A stretch of DNA of 64,000 nt from Martinezella tropici (GTDB lineage Bacteria; Pseudomonadota; Alphaproteobacteria; Rhizobiales; Rhizobiaceae). The position numbers and the translations under genes are program-made. Under the pieces are notes generated by a model. The model was not told the DNA's origin and did no database searches. It saw nothing but the letters and a program-made list of their open reading frames with translations. The stretch lies in contig JUHI01000001.1 of NCBI GenBank assembly GCA_000799755.1, positions 1 to 64,000 on the forward strand. The letters are read 5' to 3'. Positions 17,605-27,052 of the stretch are shown here, piece by piece; the stretch's first letter is position 1, and every line of letters begins with the position of its first letter.

Positions 17605-18042
17605 ATGGCGCAAACAATTTTTGTCCTTAACGGACCCAATTTGAATGCCTTGGGCAAGCGCGAGCCGGGCATCTATGGCGGCAAGACGCTCAAGGATATC
17701 GAAGCCGACTGCAAGTCTGCAGGTGAAAGCCTGGGCTTCGTCGTCGATTTCCGACAGAGCAACCACGAAGGCGTGCTGGTCGACTGGATGCACGAAGCTG
17801 GCGACAAGGCCGTCGGCGTCGCGATCAATCCCGGCGCCTATGGTCATACGTCAATCGCATTGCATGACGCGATCCGCGCCATCTCCATTCCCGTCGTGGA
17901 GGTGCATATCTCCAACATCCACGCACGCGAAGAATTCCGACACAAATCGATGATCGCGCCCGCAGCAAAGGGCATGATCTGCGGTTTCGGACCTCATAGC
18001 TACATCCTGGCGCTGCAAGCGCTGAAATCCATCACCCAATAA
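17605..18042 (+). CDS. aroQ: 3-dehydroquinate dehydratase, type II
   Basis: Third step of the shikimate pathway: dehydroquinate to dehydroshikimate. The 145-residue protein is of the type II size and has VLNGPNLNALGKREPGIYG (catalytic Tyr), FRQSNHEGVLVDWM, INPGAYGHTSIALHDA and VEVHISNIHAREEFR with the catalytic His region. ATG at 17605 begins MAQTIFVLNGPN; the longer upstream frame is not used because that start sits exactly where homologues begin. It is the first gene of an apparent aroQ-accB-accC-aat run, with 24 bases to accB, an arrangement seen in many alphaproteobacteria. Confidence 0.95.
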   Translation: MAQTIFVLNGPNLNALGKREPGIYGGKTLKDIEADCKSAGESLGFVVDFRQSNHEGVLVDWMHEAGDKAVGVAINPGAYGHTSIALHDAIRAISIPVVEVHISNIHAREEFRHKSMIAPAAKGMICGFGPHSYILALQALKSITQ

Positions 18043-18066
18043 CAAAAATACAGGGCAAGAAATCCA

Positions 18067-18543
18067 ATGGCTGAAAAGAAATCGGGTATCGACCAGGCGC
18101 TGATTCGCGATCTCGCCAACATCCTCAACGACACGGATCTGACCGAGATCGAAGTCGAGCAGGAAGATCTGCGCATCCGCGTGTCGCGCGCTGGCACGAT
18201 GCAATATGTCCAGGCGCCGATCGCCGCCCCGGCCGCTTACGCTGCTCCTGCTGCCATCGCAGCAGCGCCGGCTGCAGCTGCCGCTCCCGCCGGCAAGACC
18301 CGCAATCCTGACAACGTCGTCAGCGCACCGATGGTCGGCACCGCCTATCTGGCGCCCGCCCCGGGCTCTGCTGCCTTCATCCAGGTCGGCGCGACCGTCA
18401 AGGAAGGTCAGACGCTGCTCATCATCGAAGCCATGAAGACGATGAACCAGATCCCTGCGCCCAAGTCCGGCACCGTAACGGAAATCCTCGTTCAGGACGG
18501 CCGTCCGGTCGAGTACGGTGAAGCCCTGGTCGTCATCGAGTAA
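18067..18543 (+). CDS. accB: Biotin carboxyl carrier protein of acetyl-CoA carboxylase
   Basis: Carries the biotin on which bicarbonate is loaded for malonyl-CoA synthesis. The 158-residue protein has an N-terminal helical part ([20 protein letters not shown]), an Ala/Pro-rich flexible linker (about residues 50-80) and a C-terminal biotinyl domain (about 85-158) with the modified Lys in [13 protein letters not shown]. It is followed by accC after nine bases, so the two are translationally linked, matching their complex in the cell. Confidence 0.96.
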   Translation: MAEKKSGIDQALIRDLANILNDTDLTEIEVEQEDLRIRVSRAGTMQYVQAPIAAPAAYAAPAAIAAAPAAAAAPAGKTRNPDNVVSAPMVGTAYLAPAPGSAAFIQVGATVKEGQTLLIIEAMKTMNQIPAPKSGTVTEILVQDGRPVEYGEALVVIE

Positions 18544-18552
18544 GGCCGGCCC

Positions 18553-19905
18553 ATGCCCATTATTTCGAAGATTCTCATAGCCAATCGCGGAGAGATCGCG
18601 CTTCGCGTGCTGCGCGCCTGCAAGGAGCTTGGCATTGCGACCGTTGCGGTGCATTCGACCGCCGACGGCGACGCGATGCATGTGCGCCTCGCGGATGAAA
18701 GCGTTTGCATCGGGCCACCGCCATCGCGCGACAGCTATCTCAACATCCACCAGATTGTTGCCGCTTGTGAAATCACCGGCGCCGACGCCGTGCACCCAGG
18801 CTATGGCTTCCTTTCGGAAAATGCCAAGTTCGCCGATATTCTCGATGCGCACGGCATCACCTTCATCGGCCCGACGGCGGAGCATATCCGCATCATGGGC
18901 GACAAGATCACCGCCAAGACCACGGCACAGCAGCTCGGCATTCCGGTCGTTCCCGGCTCCGACGGCGAAGTGAAGACCGAGGAGGAGGCGCTGAAGACGG
19001 CGCGCGAGATCGGCTATCCCGTGCTCATCAAGGCGACCGCCGGCGGCGGCGGCCGCGGCATGAAGGTCGCCCGCACCGAAGAGGACCTGATCGAGGCTTG
19101 GTCGACGGCACGCACGGAGGCCGCAGCCGCCTTCGGCAACGAATCCGTCTACATGGAAAAGTACCTCGGCAAGCCCCGCCACATCGAAATCCAGGTGTTC
19201 GGCGATGGCGAAGGCAACGCTATCCATCTCGGCGAACGCGACTGCTCGTTGCAGCGCCGTCACCAGAAGGTCTGGGAAGAAGCCAACTCCCCGGCGCTCA
19301 ACGTCGAGCAGCGCATGAAGATCGGCAAGATCTGCGCCGACGCGATGAAGAAGCTGAAGTATCGCGGCGCCGGCACCATCGAGTTCCTCTACGAGAACGG
19401 CGAGTTCTATTTCATCGAAATGAACACCCGTCTGCAGGTGGAGCATCCGGTGACCGAAGCTATCACCGGCATCGATCTCGTGCATGAGCAGATCCGCGTC
19501 GCTTCCGGCGGTGGTCTCTCGGTGACGCAGGATGAGGTGCATTTCCATGGCCACGCCATCGAATGCCGCATCAATGCCGAAGACGCCCGCACCTTCGTCC
19601 CCTCGCCCGGCACGATCACGCATTTCCATGCGCCCGGTGGTCTCGGCGTCCGCATCGATTCCGGTGCCTATCAGGGCTACAAGATTCCACCCTACTACGA
19701 CAGCCTGATCGGCAAGCTGATCGTGCATGGGCGCACCCGCGTCGAGTGCATGATGCGCCTGCGTCGCGCGCTCGACGAATTCGTGGTGGACGGCATCAAG
19801 ACCACTCTACCGCTCTTCCAGGATCTGGTTTCCAATCAGGATATCGCCAATGGCGATTACGATATCCATTGGCTGGAAAACTACCTGGCGAAAACACCGG
19901 CCTAG
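18553..19905 (+). CDS. accC: Biotin carboxylase subunit of acetyl-CoA carboxylase
   Basis: Carboxylates biotin on AccB using ATP and bicarbonate. The 450-residue protein starts [20 protein letters not shown], has [15 protein letters not shown], the ATP-grasp glycine loop [13 protein letters not shown], the site [16 protein letters not shown], and the C-terminal domain ending NYLAKTPA. Length equals the AccC family. It lies between accB (9-base gap) and aat (3-base gap). Other subunits accA and accD are not in the window. Confidence 0.97.
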   Translation: MPIISKILIANRGEIALRVLRACKELGIATVAVHSTADGDAMHVRLADESVCIGPPPSRDSYLNIHQIVAACEITGADAVHPGYGFLSENAKFADILDAHGITFIGPTAEHIRIMGDKITAKTTAQQLGIPVVPGSDGEVKTEEEALKTAREIGYPVLIKATAGGGGRGMKVARTEEDLIEAWSTARTEAAAAFGNESVYMEKYLGKPRHIEIQVFGDGEGNAIHLGERDCSLQRRHQKVWEEANSPALNVEQRMKIGKICADAMKKLKYRGAGTIEFLYENGEFYFIEMNTRLQVEHPVTEAITGIDLVHEQIRVASGGGLSVTQDEVHFHGHAIECRINAEDARTFVPSPGTITHFHAPGGLGVRIDSGAYQGYKIPPYYDSLIGKLIVHGRTRVECMMRLRRALDEFVVDGIKTTLPLFQDLVSNQDIANGDYDIHWLENYLAKTPA

Positions 19906-19908
19906 CCT

Positions 19909-20553
19909 GTGCCCGGAGCGCGCGGCAAACGTCCCGGCATTACCCCGGAGATTTTGTTGCGCGCCTATTCCATCGGACTTTTCCCGATGGCCGAATCGGC
20001 GGACGACCCGGAAATCTTCTGGGTCGAGCCGGAACTTCGAGGCATTATCCCTCTCGACGGCTTTCACGTCTCCAAGAGCCTCGCGAAGAAGATCCGCCAA
20101 AATCCCTTCGACATTCGCTTCGACACCGATTTCGAAGCCGTCATCGCTGCCTGCGCCGAAGAGACCAACGACCGCCCAAGCACCTGGATCAACGATACGA
20201 TCCGCACCCTCTACGGCACCCTGCACCACATAGGCCACGCTCATTCCGTGGAAGCCTGGGAGGGAGACATGCTGGTTGGCGGTCTCTATGGCGTTTCGCT
20301 GGGATCGGCCTTCTTTGGTGAAAGCATGTTTTCCCGGCGCACAGATGCTTCCAAGATCTGTCTCGTCCATCTCGTCCAGCGGCTGCGCGAGCGCGGCTTC
20401 ACCCTGCTCGACACACAATTCACTACCGAGCATCTGAAGACATTCGGCGCTGTGGACGTGCCGAAGGATGCCTACGCCAAGATGCTGGAGAAGGCGATGG
20501 AATCGCCCAATATCAGCTTCTCCAACAGTGGAAATCTGCCGGAGATGAATTGA
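19909..20553 (+). CDS. aat: Leucyl/phenylalanyl-tRNA-protein transferase
   Basis: Adds Leu or Phe to the N-terminus of proteins with basic N-terminal residues, marking them for ClpAP in the N-degron pathway. The 214-residue protein contains [16 protein letters not shown], the family stretch [39 protein letters not shown] and [16 protein letters not shown]. It starts at GTG 19909, three bases after the accC stop, so it is translated from the acc message. ATG is absent near this point. In rhizobia aat commonly sits at the end of this operon. Confidence 0.93.
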   Translation: MPGARGKRPGITPEILLRAYSIGLFPMAESADDPEIFWVEPELRGIIPLDGFHVSKSLAKKIRQNPFDIRFDTDFEAVIAACAEETNDRPSTWINDTIRTLYGTLHHIGHAHSVEAWEGDMLVGGLYGVSLGSAFFGESMFSRRTDASKICLVHLVQRLRERGFTLLDTQFTTEHLKTFGAVDVPKDAYAKMLEKAMESPNISFSNSGNLPEMN

Positions 20554-20602
20554 TTCCGATTACGACTGCCCTAAGTTCGGCACAACAGCCGAGGGTAGAA
20601 TA

Positions 20603-21562
20603 GTGAAGAACCTTATTACAATTACGTTTTTCGCCGCGTTGGCGCTCACAACGCAGGCCAACGCCAAATCCTTCCACGACATGTTCGGAGCGGAACCGCC
20701 TGCGGGCGACGAAGGCGCCGTGCTGAAAACGCTGGATTTTCAGCAGGGAGCAATCAAGCTTCCCGGCGCCAATGCCACGCTGAATGTTTCGAACCAGTTC
20801 TACTACCTCAATCCGCAGGATTCGAAGAAGGTACTGGTTGAGCTCTGGGGCAATCCGGAAAATTCTGTCGGCAATCCGCTTGGCATGATCTTCCCGGCCA
20901 AATATCCGCCGACCGATCCGCATTCCTGGGGCTCAGTCATCGACTATGATGGCAGCGGCTACGTCTCCGACGAGGATGCGGCATCGACGGACTACGACGA
21001 TCTGCTGAAGAAAATCCAGGCTGCGATCAATGAAGCAAATCCCGAGCGCGAACAGCAGGGCTTCGATCCGATCACGCTGGTCGGCTGGGCAGAGCCCCCG
21101 CACTACGACAAGGCGACGCATGCCCTGCACTGGGCGCGCGATCTAGTTTTCGGCAAGGACCCGAACGCCGGCCACACCTTGAATTATTCTGTGCGCGTAT
21201 TGGGGCGCGAGGGCGTTACCGAGCTCGATTTCGTTGCCGGGCTGGAGCAGCTGCAGGAAATCAATGCAGCCATCCCCAACGTCATCAATACGGTGCAGTA
21301 TGACAGCGGCAAGCGCTATGCCGACTTTGCCAACGGCGACAAGATCGCGGCCTACAGCATGGCGGGCATGATCGCTGCCGGCGCGGGCGTGAAAGTTGCG
21401 GCGAAGCTCGGGCTTCTGGCCGTCGTTCTCGGCTTCTTCAAGAGCTTCGGTGTGGCGCTTCTGGCATTGAAGAAGGGCCTCATCGTCGTGCTAGCGGGCA
21501 TTGTCGCGGCCGGTCGCAAGATCCTGGGCCTGTTTCGCCGCAAAGGGAATACCGACGCCTGA
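20603..21562 (+). CDS. DUF2167 membrane protein
   Basis: A 319-residue exported protein starting at GTG 20603, with GAGGG upstream. Residues 1-21 are a signal peptide ending TQANAKS. The middle is the DUF2167 domain, with NPLGMIFPAKYPP, SVIDYDGSGYVSDEDA, LVGWAEPPHYDKATHALHWARDL and YSVRVLGREGVTELDFV. Near the C-terminus lie two hydrophobic stretches (about residues 253-300) that should anchor it in the inner membrane, then a basic tail RKILGLFRRKG. The function of the family is unknown. It lies 49 bases after aat and may be read through from it. Confidence 0.87.
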   Translation: MKNLITITFFAALALTTQANAKSFHDMFGAEPPAGDEGAVLKTLDFQQGAIKLPGANATLNVSNQFYYLNPQDSKKVLVELWGNPENSVGNPLGMIFPAKYPPTDPHSWGSVIDYDGSGYVSDEDAASTDYDDLLKKIQAAINEANPEREQQGFDPITLVGWAEPPHYDKATHALHWARDLVFGKDPNAGHTLNYSVRVLGREGVTELDFVAGLEQLQEINAAIPNVINTVQYDSGKRYADFANGDKIAAYSMAGMIAAGAGVKVAAKLGLLAVVLGFFKSFGVALLALKKGLIVVLAGIVAAGRKILGLFRRKGNTDA

Positions 21563-21670
21563 GGCAATCCATGCATGAAGTTTTTTGTGGCTTCAAACGC
21601 AGATTGTAATCTGCTATCCCTCCTCGCGAAGAGCGTTGGTGCATAGAGGTTCCACTTTGCCGTCGTAAAT

Positions 21671-21761
21671 ACCGGTCTCATCCAAATCACCCCATGCATC
21701 GGGGCGGCGTGACGCCGTCCGATGCATATTCATGTCCATCGGGTGATGGTCTGAGACCGGT
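21671..21761. repeat. Nested palindromic intergenic element (RIME-like candidate)
   Basis: A 91-base element of three nested inverted repeats: outer accggtctca / tgagaccggt (10 bp, perfect), middle tcaccc / gggtga, and inner tgcatcgg-ggcggcg / cgccgtc-cgatgca around a TGA loop with one bulge. It can form a long hairpin as DNA or RNA. Rhizobia carry families of palindromic intergenic elements (RIME); the size and design fit, but I cannot confirm other copies. It fills much of the 338-base gap between the DUF2167 and DUF1062 genes; the rest of that gap shows nothing else. Confidence 0.6.
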
Positions 21762-21900
21762 TTGGCATTGTCAAAACGCGCCTAACACAGCAACCGCTGT
21801 CTCAGCTCTTCAGCCTTCTCGCAACATCGCCATACCGTGCCCCTGACGGGCTTGTCTCATCGCCAGCCTGTTGGACTTCCAGACGGAAGACCAAGACGGT

Positions 21901-22536
21901 ATGTGCAATATTCTTCAGGTCCGTTGGACCATTTCGCCGAAGACTTCGCCTCAGCCATGGATTGCCTGCAGCGGCTGCGGATCTCCAAGGCCGTTTCGAT
22001 CGAGCGGCAAGATCAGGCTCAATGCCAATGGCAAGCGGCTCGATGCGTGGCTTATCTATAAATGCATCGATTGCGACAAGACGTGGAACCGAACACTCTT
22101 CGAGCGTAAGGCTACTCACGATCTCGCCCCCTCCACCCTCGAGGCACTGCAGCGCAGCGATCCGGATTGGGTGCGAGCACGGGAATTCGACCTCGATGGG
22201 CTGAAACGGAAAGCCAAGCGCATCGACGAACCGCCCGACGTCGTCATCCGGAAGGAGGCGCTGCAGGCACCCATCGACTGGACGATGCTCGAAATCGGAA
22301 TAGCGGTCGTATTTGCTCCCAACCTCCGCCTTGATCGGCTGCTCGCCTCGGAGCTGGCCATTTCTCGCTCGCGTCTCCAGGCGCTTGGCGATGGCGGCAA
22401 ATTGAAAGCCTATCCGGATCACAGCGCTTTTCTGCGCCGCAGAGCCAAGGATGGCGCGAGGATCGTTCTCGACCTGTCGGATGCCACCGATCGTCAGGCG
22501 ATAGGTGAAGCAGCTGCCGATTCCGAGCGCAGCTAA
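21901..22536 (+). CDS. DUF1062 domain-containing protein
   Basis: A 211-residue soluble protein of unknown function starting MCNILQVRWTISPK at ATG 21901. The N-terminal half has a zinc-ribbon-like pair WIACSGCGSPRPF and YKCIDCDKTWNR, with two CxxC motifs. The C-terminal part carries LRLDRLLASELAISRSRLQALGDG, resembling the S4-like RNA-binding fold of DUF1062. A TTG ten codons upstream is possible but less likely than the ATG. The zinc and S4-like features suggest nucleic-acid binding (inference). It converges on the DUF2155 gene through a hairpin. Confidence 0.8.
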   Translation: MCNILQVRWTISPKTSPQPWIACSGCGSPRPFRSSGKIRLNANGKRLDAWLIYKCIDCDKTWNRTLFERKATHDLAPSTLEALQRSDPDWVRAREFDLDGLKRKAKRIDEPPDVVIRKEALQAPIDWTMLEIGIAVVFAPNLRLDRLLASELAISRSRLQALGDGGKLKAYPDHSAFLRRRAKDGARIVLDLSDATDRQAIGEAAADSERS

Positions 22537-22540
22537 AACT

Positions 22541-22571
22541 TTGCCCGCAGGAGCGAAGCTTCTGCGGGCAA
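22541..22571. terminator. Hairpin between converging DUF1062 and DUF2155 genes
   Basis: Perfect ten-base stem ttgcccgcag / ctgcgggcaa with an eleven-base loop. A/T runs are short, so efficiency is uncertain, but the position between two converging genes suits a shared terminator. Confidence 0.6.
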
Positions 22572-22600
22572 TGAGGTTCACAGCAAATTCCTGAAGGCGA

Positions 22601-23047
22601 TTACTTTGCGCCAGCCCCGGCGGTATCGGGCGGCGGGACGTCGGACTTCTGCTTGCACTCTTTCAGCCAGACGTCATAGATCGGGTGCTCGACGGCGTTG
22701 AGACCGGGGCTGTCGGCAAACATCCAGCCGGTGAAAATGCGGCGGATACGGCGATCGAGGGTAATCTCATCCACTTCGACGAAACCATCCACCTTCTGCT
22801 GCTCGGTATCATCTCGCGAATAGCAGGCGCGCGGCGTCACCTGCAGCGCACCGAACTGCACGGTTTCGTTGATGTAGACATCGAAAGTCGTGATGCGGCC
22901 GGTGATCTTGTCGAGGCCGGAAAAGACGGCAACCGGATTGGAGATTCGGGCAGCCTCGGCAGTGGGAGCTGTCATGATGCCGGCGAAAAGAGCAACGCCT
23001 GCTCCAGCCATCGCACGCAAAGAAGCGCTCCGCGTGAAAAACGTCAT
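22601..23047 (-). CDS. DUF2155 domain-containing exported protein
   Basis: A 148-residue protein starting at ATG 23047 (MTFFTRSASLRAMAGAGVAL) with a signal peptide to about residue 32 (APTAEAA). The mature part is the DUF2155 domain: NPVAVFSGLDKITGRITTFDVYI, FGALQVTPRACYSRDD and FTGWMFADSPGLNAVEHPIYDVWL. A Cys pair may form a disulfide in the periplasm. The function is unknown; in alphaproteobacteria this family nearly always follows the NDUFA12-type gene, as it does here with a 101-base gap, which hints at a role with respiratory complex I. A longer upstream frame has no coding character. Confidence 0.87.
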   Translation of the reverse strand: MTFFTRSASLRAMAGAGVALFAGIMTAPTAEAARISNPVAVFSGLDKITGRITTFDVYINETVQFGALQVTPRACYSRDDTEQQKVDGFVEVDEITLDRRIRRIFTGWMFADSPGLNAVEHPIYDVWLKECKQKSDVPPPDTAGAGAK

Positions 23048-23148
23048 ATCCGCCAATCTCCGCTTGGTCTCGGTCAAGGCGCCGAGCAAGAGCCGGCATA
23101 TGTCGCGCCTAAGGCCCAATTGTGGCCAAAGGACGAGCCGTCCTTGCC

Positions 23149-23547
23149 TCAGTTGCCCGGGGTCCAGGCGTCGTAGTCGCCGGTCACGCGCGGACGCTCG
23201 CCGGCGACGGCGAGAGAGCCCGGTGGACGATAAGCCTGCGGCGTACCGGTCTGGTTGGCGCGATGTTCCTTCTGCCATTCTTTGGTAACGTAGTTTTCCT
23301 TGGTCGGCGGAACGTCGGTGCGGTGATGCATCCAGCCGTGCCAGCCCGGAGGAATGGCCGAAGCTTCGGCATAGCCCTTGTAGATCACCCAGCGCTTCGG
23401 AAGGCCGTAGGAGGACATGCCGCCTTCGTAATAGACGTTGCCGAACTCATCCTCACCGACGCGCTTGCCAAACCGCCAGGTCGCGAACCGCGTGCCCATG
23501 GTCTGACCATTCCACCAGGTGAAGGTTTGTACGATGAAATTCCACAT
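23149..23547 (-). CDS. NADH:ubiquinone oxidoreductase accessory subunit, NDUFA12 family
   Basis: A 132-residue homologue of the mitochondrial complex I 17.2-kDa/B17.2 subunit. It has TFTWWNGQTMGTRFATWRFGKRVGEDEFGN and RRWVIYKGY-type (here KRWVIYKGYAEAS) motifs, and IPPGWHGWMHHRTDVPPT, the family signature. It is a soluble accessory subunit at the complex I peripheral arm, present in alphaproteobacteria and mitochondria. The start at 23547 is an ATG followed by the conserved WNFIVQTFTWW. The structural nuo genes are not in the window. Confidence 0.93.
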   Translation of the reverse strand: MWNFIVQTFTWWNGQTMGTRFATWRFGKRVGEDEFGNVYYEGGMSSYGLPKRWVIYKGYAEASAIPPGWHGWMHHRTDVPPTKENYVTKEWQKEHRANQTGTPQAYRPPGSLAVAGERPRVTGDYDAWTPGN

Positions 23548-23653
23548 GTCTTTTCCTCGATACCCGCTGAGGGGCGAGCGATACCAGAATTCGATAGTTT
23601 GCTTATGCCGCCACCGAACCGGCTTGTCCAGTGATTCCAGCAGGCAAACAGCC

Positions 23654-24121
23654 TCATTTCAATGCCATCTTGAAGCCCAGATGCGTCGGCTTGAAACCCA
23701 GCCGTTCATAGAAGCGATGCGCATCCTTTCGGGCCGCATTCGACGTCAGCTGCACCATACGCATACCGCGGCTTTTTGCCTCGCCGATGCAGAAATTGAT
23801 CATCGCCGCCCCGATCCCCTGCCCGCGCATATCGCCACGCGTCTGGACGGATTCAATGATCATCGCGGATGATCCGCGACCGTGCAGCGAAGTGACGACG
23901 ATCGTCTGGAAGGTGCCGACGATCTCGCCGCCTAGTTCGGCTGCATACAGTGTCTGATCCGAAGACGTTGTGATGGTGCGAAAGGCGCGCAGATAATCGT
24001 CATAGGCGGAGGGGTCGGTGGTATCGCCATGACCGCCCATGGTGTCAGCGGCGAAAAGGCCGATCAAAGAAGGAAGGTCGGATTCTTTCGCTTCGCGAAT
24101 TACCAGGCGGGCGTCTTCCAT
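23654..24121 (-). CDS. GNAT-family N-acetyltransferase
   Basis: A 155-residue acetyl-CoA-dependent acetyltransferase. Motif A is visible as VQTRGDMRGQGIGAAMINF (pyrophosphate loop RGQGIGA), and motif B has RMVQLTSNAARKDAHRFYERLGF. The sequence is related to aminoglycoside-type or small-molecule GNATs, but the substrate cannot be told. It is the last gene of a gatB-GNAT-GNAT run, 20 bases after the preceding GNAT, so it is probably on the gatB transcript. Confidence 0.87.
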   Translation of the reverse strand: MEDARLVIREAKESDLPSLIGLFAADTMGGHGDTTDPSAYDDYLRAFRTITTSSDQTLYAAELGGEIVGTFQTIVVTSLHGRGSSAMIIESVQTRGDMRGQGIGAAMINFCIGEAKSRGMRMVQLTSNAARKDAHRFYERLGFKPTHLGFKMALK

Positions 24122-24141
24122 GAGCGGTCTCGTCTATTCTT

Positions 24142-24645
24142 TCAGTGGCCCGTCAGCGGCTTCTCGAATATCAGCGTCGGCAAACCCGACTGCCCCTGCC
24201 CGCTATTGTCCGAGTGGCCGACCTCGACGAAACCGTGTGCCTTGTAGAAGGCGATGGCGGGTTCATTCTGAGGGTCGACCTCGAGACGCATGATCTCCGC
24301 ATCCGGGAAGCAGGTTTCCAGCTCCGCGAAGATATCGCGGCCAATGCCTTCCCGCTGATGCTTTGGGCTGACATAGAGCATGTGGAGCATGACGGTCTTG
24401 GTCATCTCCTTGGACATGGCGGCATAGCCCATGCCACCGATCGTCCGGCCGTCATCGGCGACCAGGAATTCGGAATTCTTGTTTGCCAGCCGCGCTTTCA
24501 GCGAGGCCGGCGAATGCCAGGAGGCGTGCAGCTCGCTCACCTTGTCCGGGCCGTAGATCCGGTCGTAGGTCGCATGCCAAGTCTCGCCGAGCAGAGCACG
24601 GACCTTTTCCAGGTCCTGCTCGCCGGCGGTGCGCACGAAGAACAC
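24142..24645 (-). CDS. GNAT-family N-acetyltransferase directly after gatB
   Basis: A 167-residue protein starting at GTG 24645, three bases after the gatB stop, so it is translated from the same message. Motif A is LYVSPKHQREGIGRDIFAEL and motif B is RLEVDPQNEPAIAFYKAHGFVEVG. The substrate is unknown. The N-terminus (FFVRTAGEQDLEKVRALLGETW) is typical of this GNAT group. Tight coupling with gatB is repeated for gatA and another GNAT at 30985-31479, which suggests a common ancestral layout gatC-gatA-GNAT-gatB. Confidence 0.87.
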   Translation of the reverse strand: MFFVRTAGEQDLEKVRALLGETWHATYDRIYGPDKVSELHASWHSPASLKARLANKNSEFLVADDGRTIGGMGYAAMSKEMTKTVMLHMLYVSPKHQREGIGRDIFAELETCFPDAEIMRLEVDPQNEPAIAFYKAHGFVEVGHSDNSGQGQSGLPTLIFEKPLTGH

Positions 24646-24648
24646 CGC

Positions 24649-26154
24649 TTATTCCTCTTCGATGCCGAGCTTGGCCTTGACCAGCGCCTGAACGGCTTGC
24701 GGGTTGGCCTTGCCGCCGGTCGACTTCATCACCTGGCCGACGAACCAGCCGGCAAGCGTCGGCTTGGCCTTGACCTTGGCGACCTGATCCGGGTTGGCGG
24801 CGATGATCTCGTCGACGGCCTTTTCGATCGCACCGGTATCGGTGACCTGTTTCATGCCGCGCGCCTCAACGATCTCGGCGGGATCGCCGCCTTCGGTGAG
24901 CACGATTTCGAACAGATCCTTGGCGATCTTGCCGGAGATGGTTTCGGCCTTGATGAGATCGATGATCGCGCCGAGCTGGGCGGGCGAAACCGGAGTCTCT
25001 TCAATGTCCTTGCCGATTTTGTTCAGAGCGCCCAAAAGGTCGTTGATGACCCAGTTGGCCGCCATCTTGCCATCGCGACCAGCGGCAACGGCTTCGAAAT
25101 AATCGGCGATCGCCTTTTCCGAAACGAGCACGGATGCGTCGTAGATCGAAAGGCCCAGTTCGCGGACGAAGCGCTCCTTCTTGTCGTCGGGCAGCTCCGG
25201 CAGGTGCTTTGCGAGCTCGTTGACGAAGGCATCGTCGAATTCCAGCGGCAAGAGATCCGGATCGGGGAAGTAGCGGTAATCATGCGCATCTTCCTTGGTG
25301 CGCAGCGACCGCGTCTCGCCCTTGTTCGGATCGAACAGGCGGGTTTCCTGGTCGATCGTGCCACCGTCTTCCAGAATGCCGATCTGACGGCGCGCTTCGT
25401 ATTCGATCGCCTGACCGATGAAGCGGATGGAGTTGACGTTCTTGATTTCACAGCGTGTGCCGAATTCGCCGCCCGGGCGACGGACCGAAACGTTGACGTC
25501 GGCGCGCATGGAGCCTTCGTCCATGTTGCCGTCGCAGGTGCCGAGGTAGCGCACGATCGAGCGCAGCTTGGTCATATAGGCCTTCGCCTCGTCGGACGAA
25601 CGGATATCCGGCTTGGAGACGATTTCCATCAGCGCGACGCCGGACCGGTTCAGGTCAACATAGGACATGGTGGCGTGCTGGTCGTGCAGCGACTTGCCGG
25701 CATCCTGTTCCAGATGCAGGCGCTCGATACCGATTTCGATATCCTCGAACTGGCCCTGACGGTCCGGGCCAAGGGAGATGACGATCTTGCCCTCGCCGAC
25801 GATCGGGTCCTTGAACTGCGAGATCTGATAGCCCTGCGGCAGGTCGGGATAGAAATAGTTCTTGCGGTCGAAGATCGAGCGATTGTTGATCTGCGCCTTG
25901 AGGCCGAGACCGGTGCGCACGGCCTGCTTGACGCATTCCTCGTTGATGACGGGCAGCATGCCGGGCATGGCGGCATCGACGAGCGAAACGTTGGAATTCT
26001 GCGGCTTGCCGAACTCGGTCGAGGCTCCGGAGAAGAGCTTGGAATTGCTCAACACCTGGGCATGGACTTCCATGCCGATAACGATTTCCCAATCGCCGGT
26101 GGCACCGGGAATGAAGCGTTTCGGATCTGGCGTACGGACGTCGACAAGGGTCAT
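24649..26154 (-). CDS. gatB: Aspartyl/glutamyl-tRNA amidotransferase subunit B
   Basis: With GatA and GatC it converts Glu-tRNA(Gln) (and Asp-tRNA(Asn)) into the correct Gln/Asn-tRNA. GatB binds the tRNA and performs the kinase/transamidation. The 501-residue protein starts [17 protein letters not shown] at ATG 26154, shows [14 protein letters not shown], a metal/ATP region with [29 protein letters not shown] and a C-terminal YqeY-like tail (about 355-501) for tRNA binding ending [11 protein letters not shown]. It is separated from gatC-gatA by about 5.3 kb of inserted genes. Confidence 0.95.
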   Translation of the reverse strand: MTLVDVRTPDPKRFIPGATGDWEIVIGMEVHAQVLSNSKLFSGASTEFGKPQNSNVSLVDAAMPGMLPVINEECVKQAVRTGLGLKAQINNRSIFDRKNYFYPDLPQGYQISQFKDPIVGEGKIVISLGPDRQGQFEDIEIGIERLHLEQDAGKSLHDQHATMSYVDLNRSGVALMEIVSKPDIRSSDEAKAYMTKLRSIVRYLGTCDGNMDEGSMRADVNVSVRRPGGEFGTRCEIKNVNSIRFIGQAIEYEARRQIGILEDGGTIDQETRLFDPNKGETRSLRTKEDAHDYRYFPDPDLLPLEFDDAFVNELAKHLPELPDDKKERFVRELGLSIYDASVLVSEKAIADYFEAVAAGRDGKMAANWVINDLLGALNKIGKDIEETPVSPAQLGAIIDLIKAETISGKIAKDLFEIVLTEGGDPAEIVEARGMKQVTDTGAIEKAVDEIIAANPDQVAKVKAKPTLAGWFVGQVMKSTGGKANPQAVQALVKAKLGIEEE

Positions 26155-26241
26155 GGGAAGCTCTTGAAATGCTGTTCTTCTGAACTTTGTGAGGTAGAGC
26201 AATTGGCGAGGCGGCGCAAGGCTTTCGGCATCGCCGGCGTG

Positions 26242-26751
26242 CTATATGCCCGGGCCATAGACACCCTCGCTGTCTTCGACCAGCGATTTCGAAAGCCCGA
26301 CGGTCGGCACGTCGCTGTCGAGCTTCGGCGAATAGACGATCGACAGCCAGTGGATCTCGTAGCCGCGCGCCTTGAAGAAGGCGATGGCGTCGGTATTTCC
26401 CGCATGGCTCTGCAGGGAAACATTTTCCAGCCCCTGCTCGCGCACATCCTGCTCGATCCGCGCCAGCAGCGCGGAGCCGAGGCCGCGCCGGACGAAATCC
26501 GGATCGATCCAGAAATCGGAGATCGCCTCGTCAAGTCCTTCGCGCGCCGCCCATCCCACAGCCTCCCCGTTCAGCTCGATCACCGTGATCGTCAGCCAGA
26601 GATTGCGCGTGAAATTCGTAAAAGCCTCGTTTGCGCCTTCCAGAAGTTCACCCGTGCCACCGATGGCGCCCATGGCCCTCTGCCAGGAGCGCAGGCCGAT
26701 GCTCGCCAACACCGCCGTTTCGCCTTCATGGGCATTGCGAATATGGATCAT
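26242..26751 (-). CDS. GNAT-family N-acetyltransferase
   Basis: A 169-residue GNAT that starts MIHIRNAHEGETAVLASIGL at ATG 26751; the longer frame to 26826 adds an Arg-rich segment without family character. Motif A is FWIDPDFVRRGLGSALLARI and motif B is VSLQSHAGNTDAIAFFKARGYE. It lies 87 bases before gatB on the same strand, so it could be first in the gatB transcript. The nearest divergent gene is yjhX. In E. coli the YjhX toxin is paired with a GNAT antitoxin, YjhQ; the opposite strand here argues against a simple operon pair. Confidence 0.85.
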   Translation of the reverse strand: MIHIRNAHEGETAVLASIGLRSWQRAMGAIGGTGELLEGANEAFTNFTRNLWLTITVIELNGEAVGWAAREGLDEAISDFWIDPDFVRRGLGSALLARIEQDVREQGLENVSLQSHAGNTDAIAFFKARGYEIHWLSIVYSPKLDSDVPTVGLSKSLVEDSEGVYGPGI

Positions 26752-27052
26752 CGAGCCCCCGCCATTTGAAGGCAGTAAAGCACCGGCCAAAGGCTTTTGC
26801 CAGCGGCGAGATTCACAGGCGCGCATGTCGTAATAAGGAGATCAAGCGGGTTGAGCTTGACTGTGAGCCGCAACCTGCCTTAGAGAGAGGCATCAACGGA
26901 GTTTTTATGTCCACCTTTTGTCAGTCCCGGTAAAGGCCTCGCTCGCAAGTTCCCTTGCGTGCCGGGCCTAAAAACGAAGCCCCGACTTCCCTTGAGGGAA
27001 GCTTCGGATCGTTTTGTTGCGCCCTATGGCGCTTTACGGATTCTGACTCCCA
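26752..27052. other. Intergenic gap between GNAT and yjhX
   Basis: About 300 bases with no gene. At 26971-27015 the strand can fold as cttccc / gggaag with an outer gaagc / gcttc pair, a possible hairpin before yjhX. It may hold the divergent promoters; no clear boxes are seen. Confidence 0.4.

Noticed and set aside
17851..19728. A 625-codon minus-strand frame antisense to accB-accC
   Set aside because: accB and accC carry clear biotinyl and ATP-grasp motifs; the antisense product has no family features.
24145..26769. An 874-codon open frame on the plus strand across gatB and its neighbours
   Set aside because: It lies antisense to gatB and two GNAT genes that have full family motifs. Long antisense frames are expected from strong third-position GC bias, and its translation has no recognisable domain.
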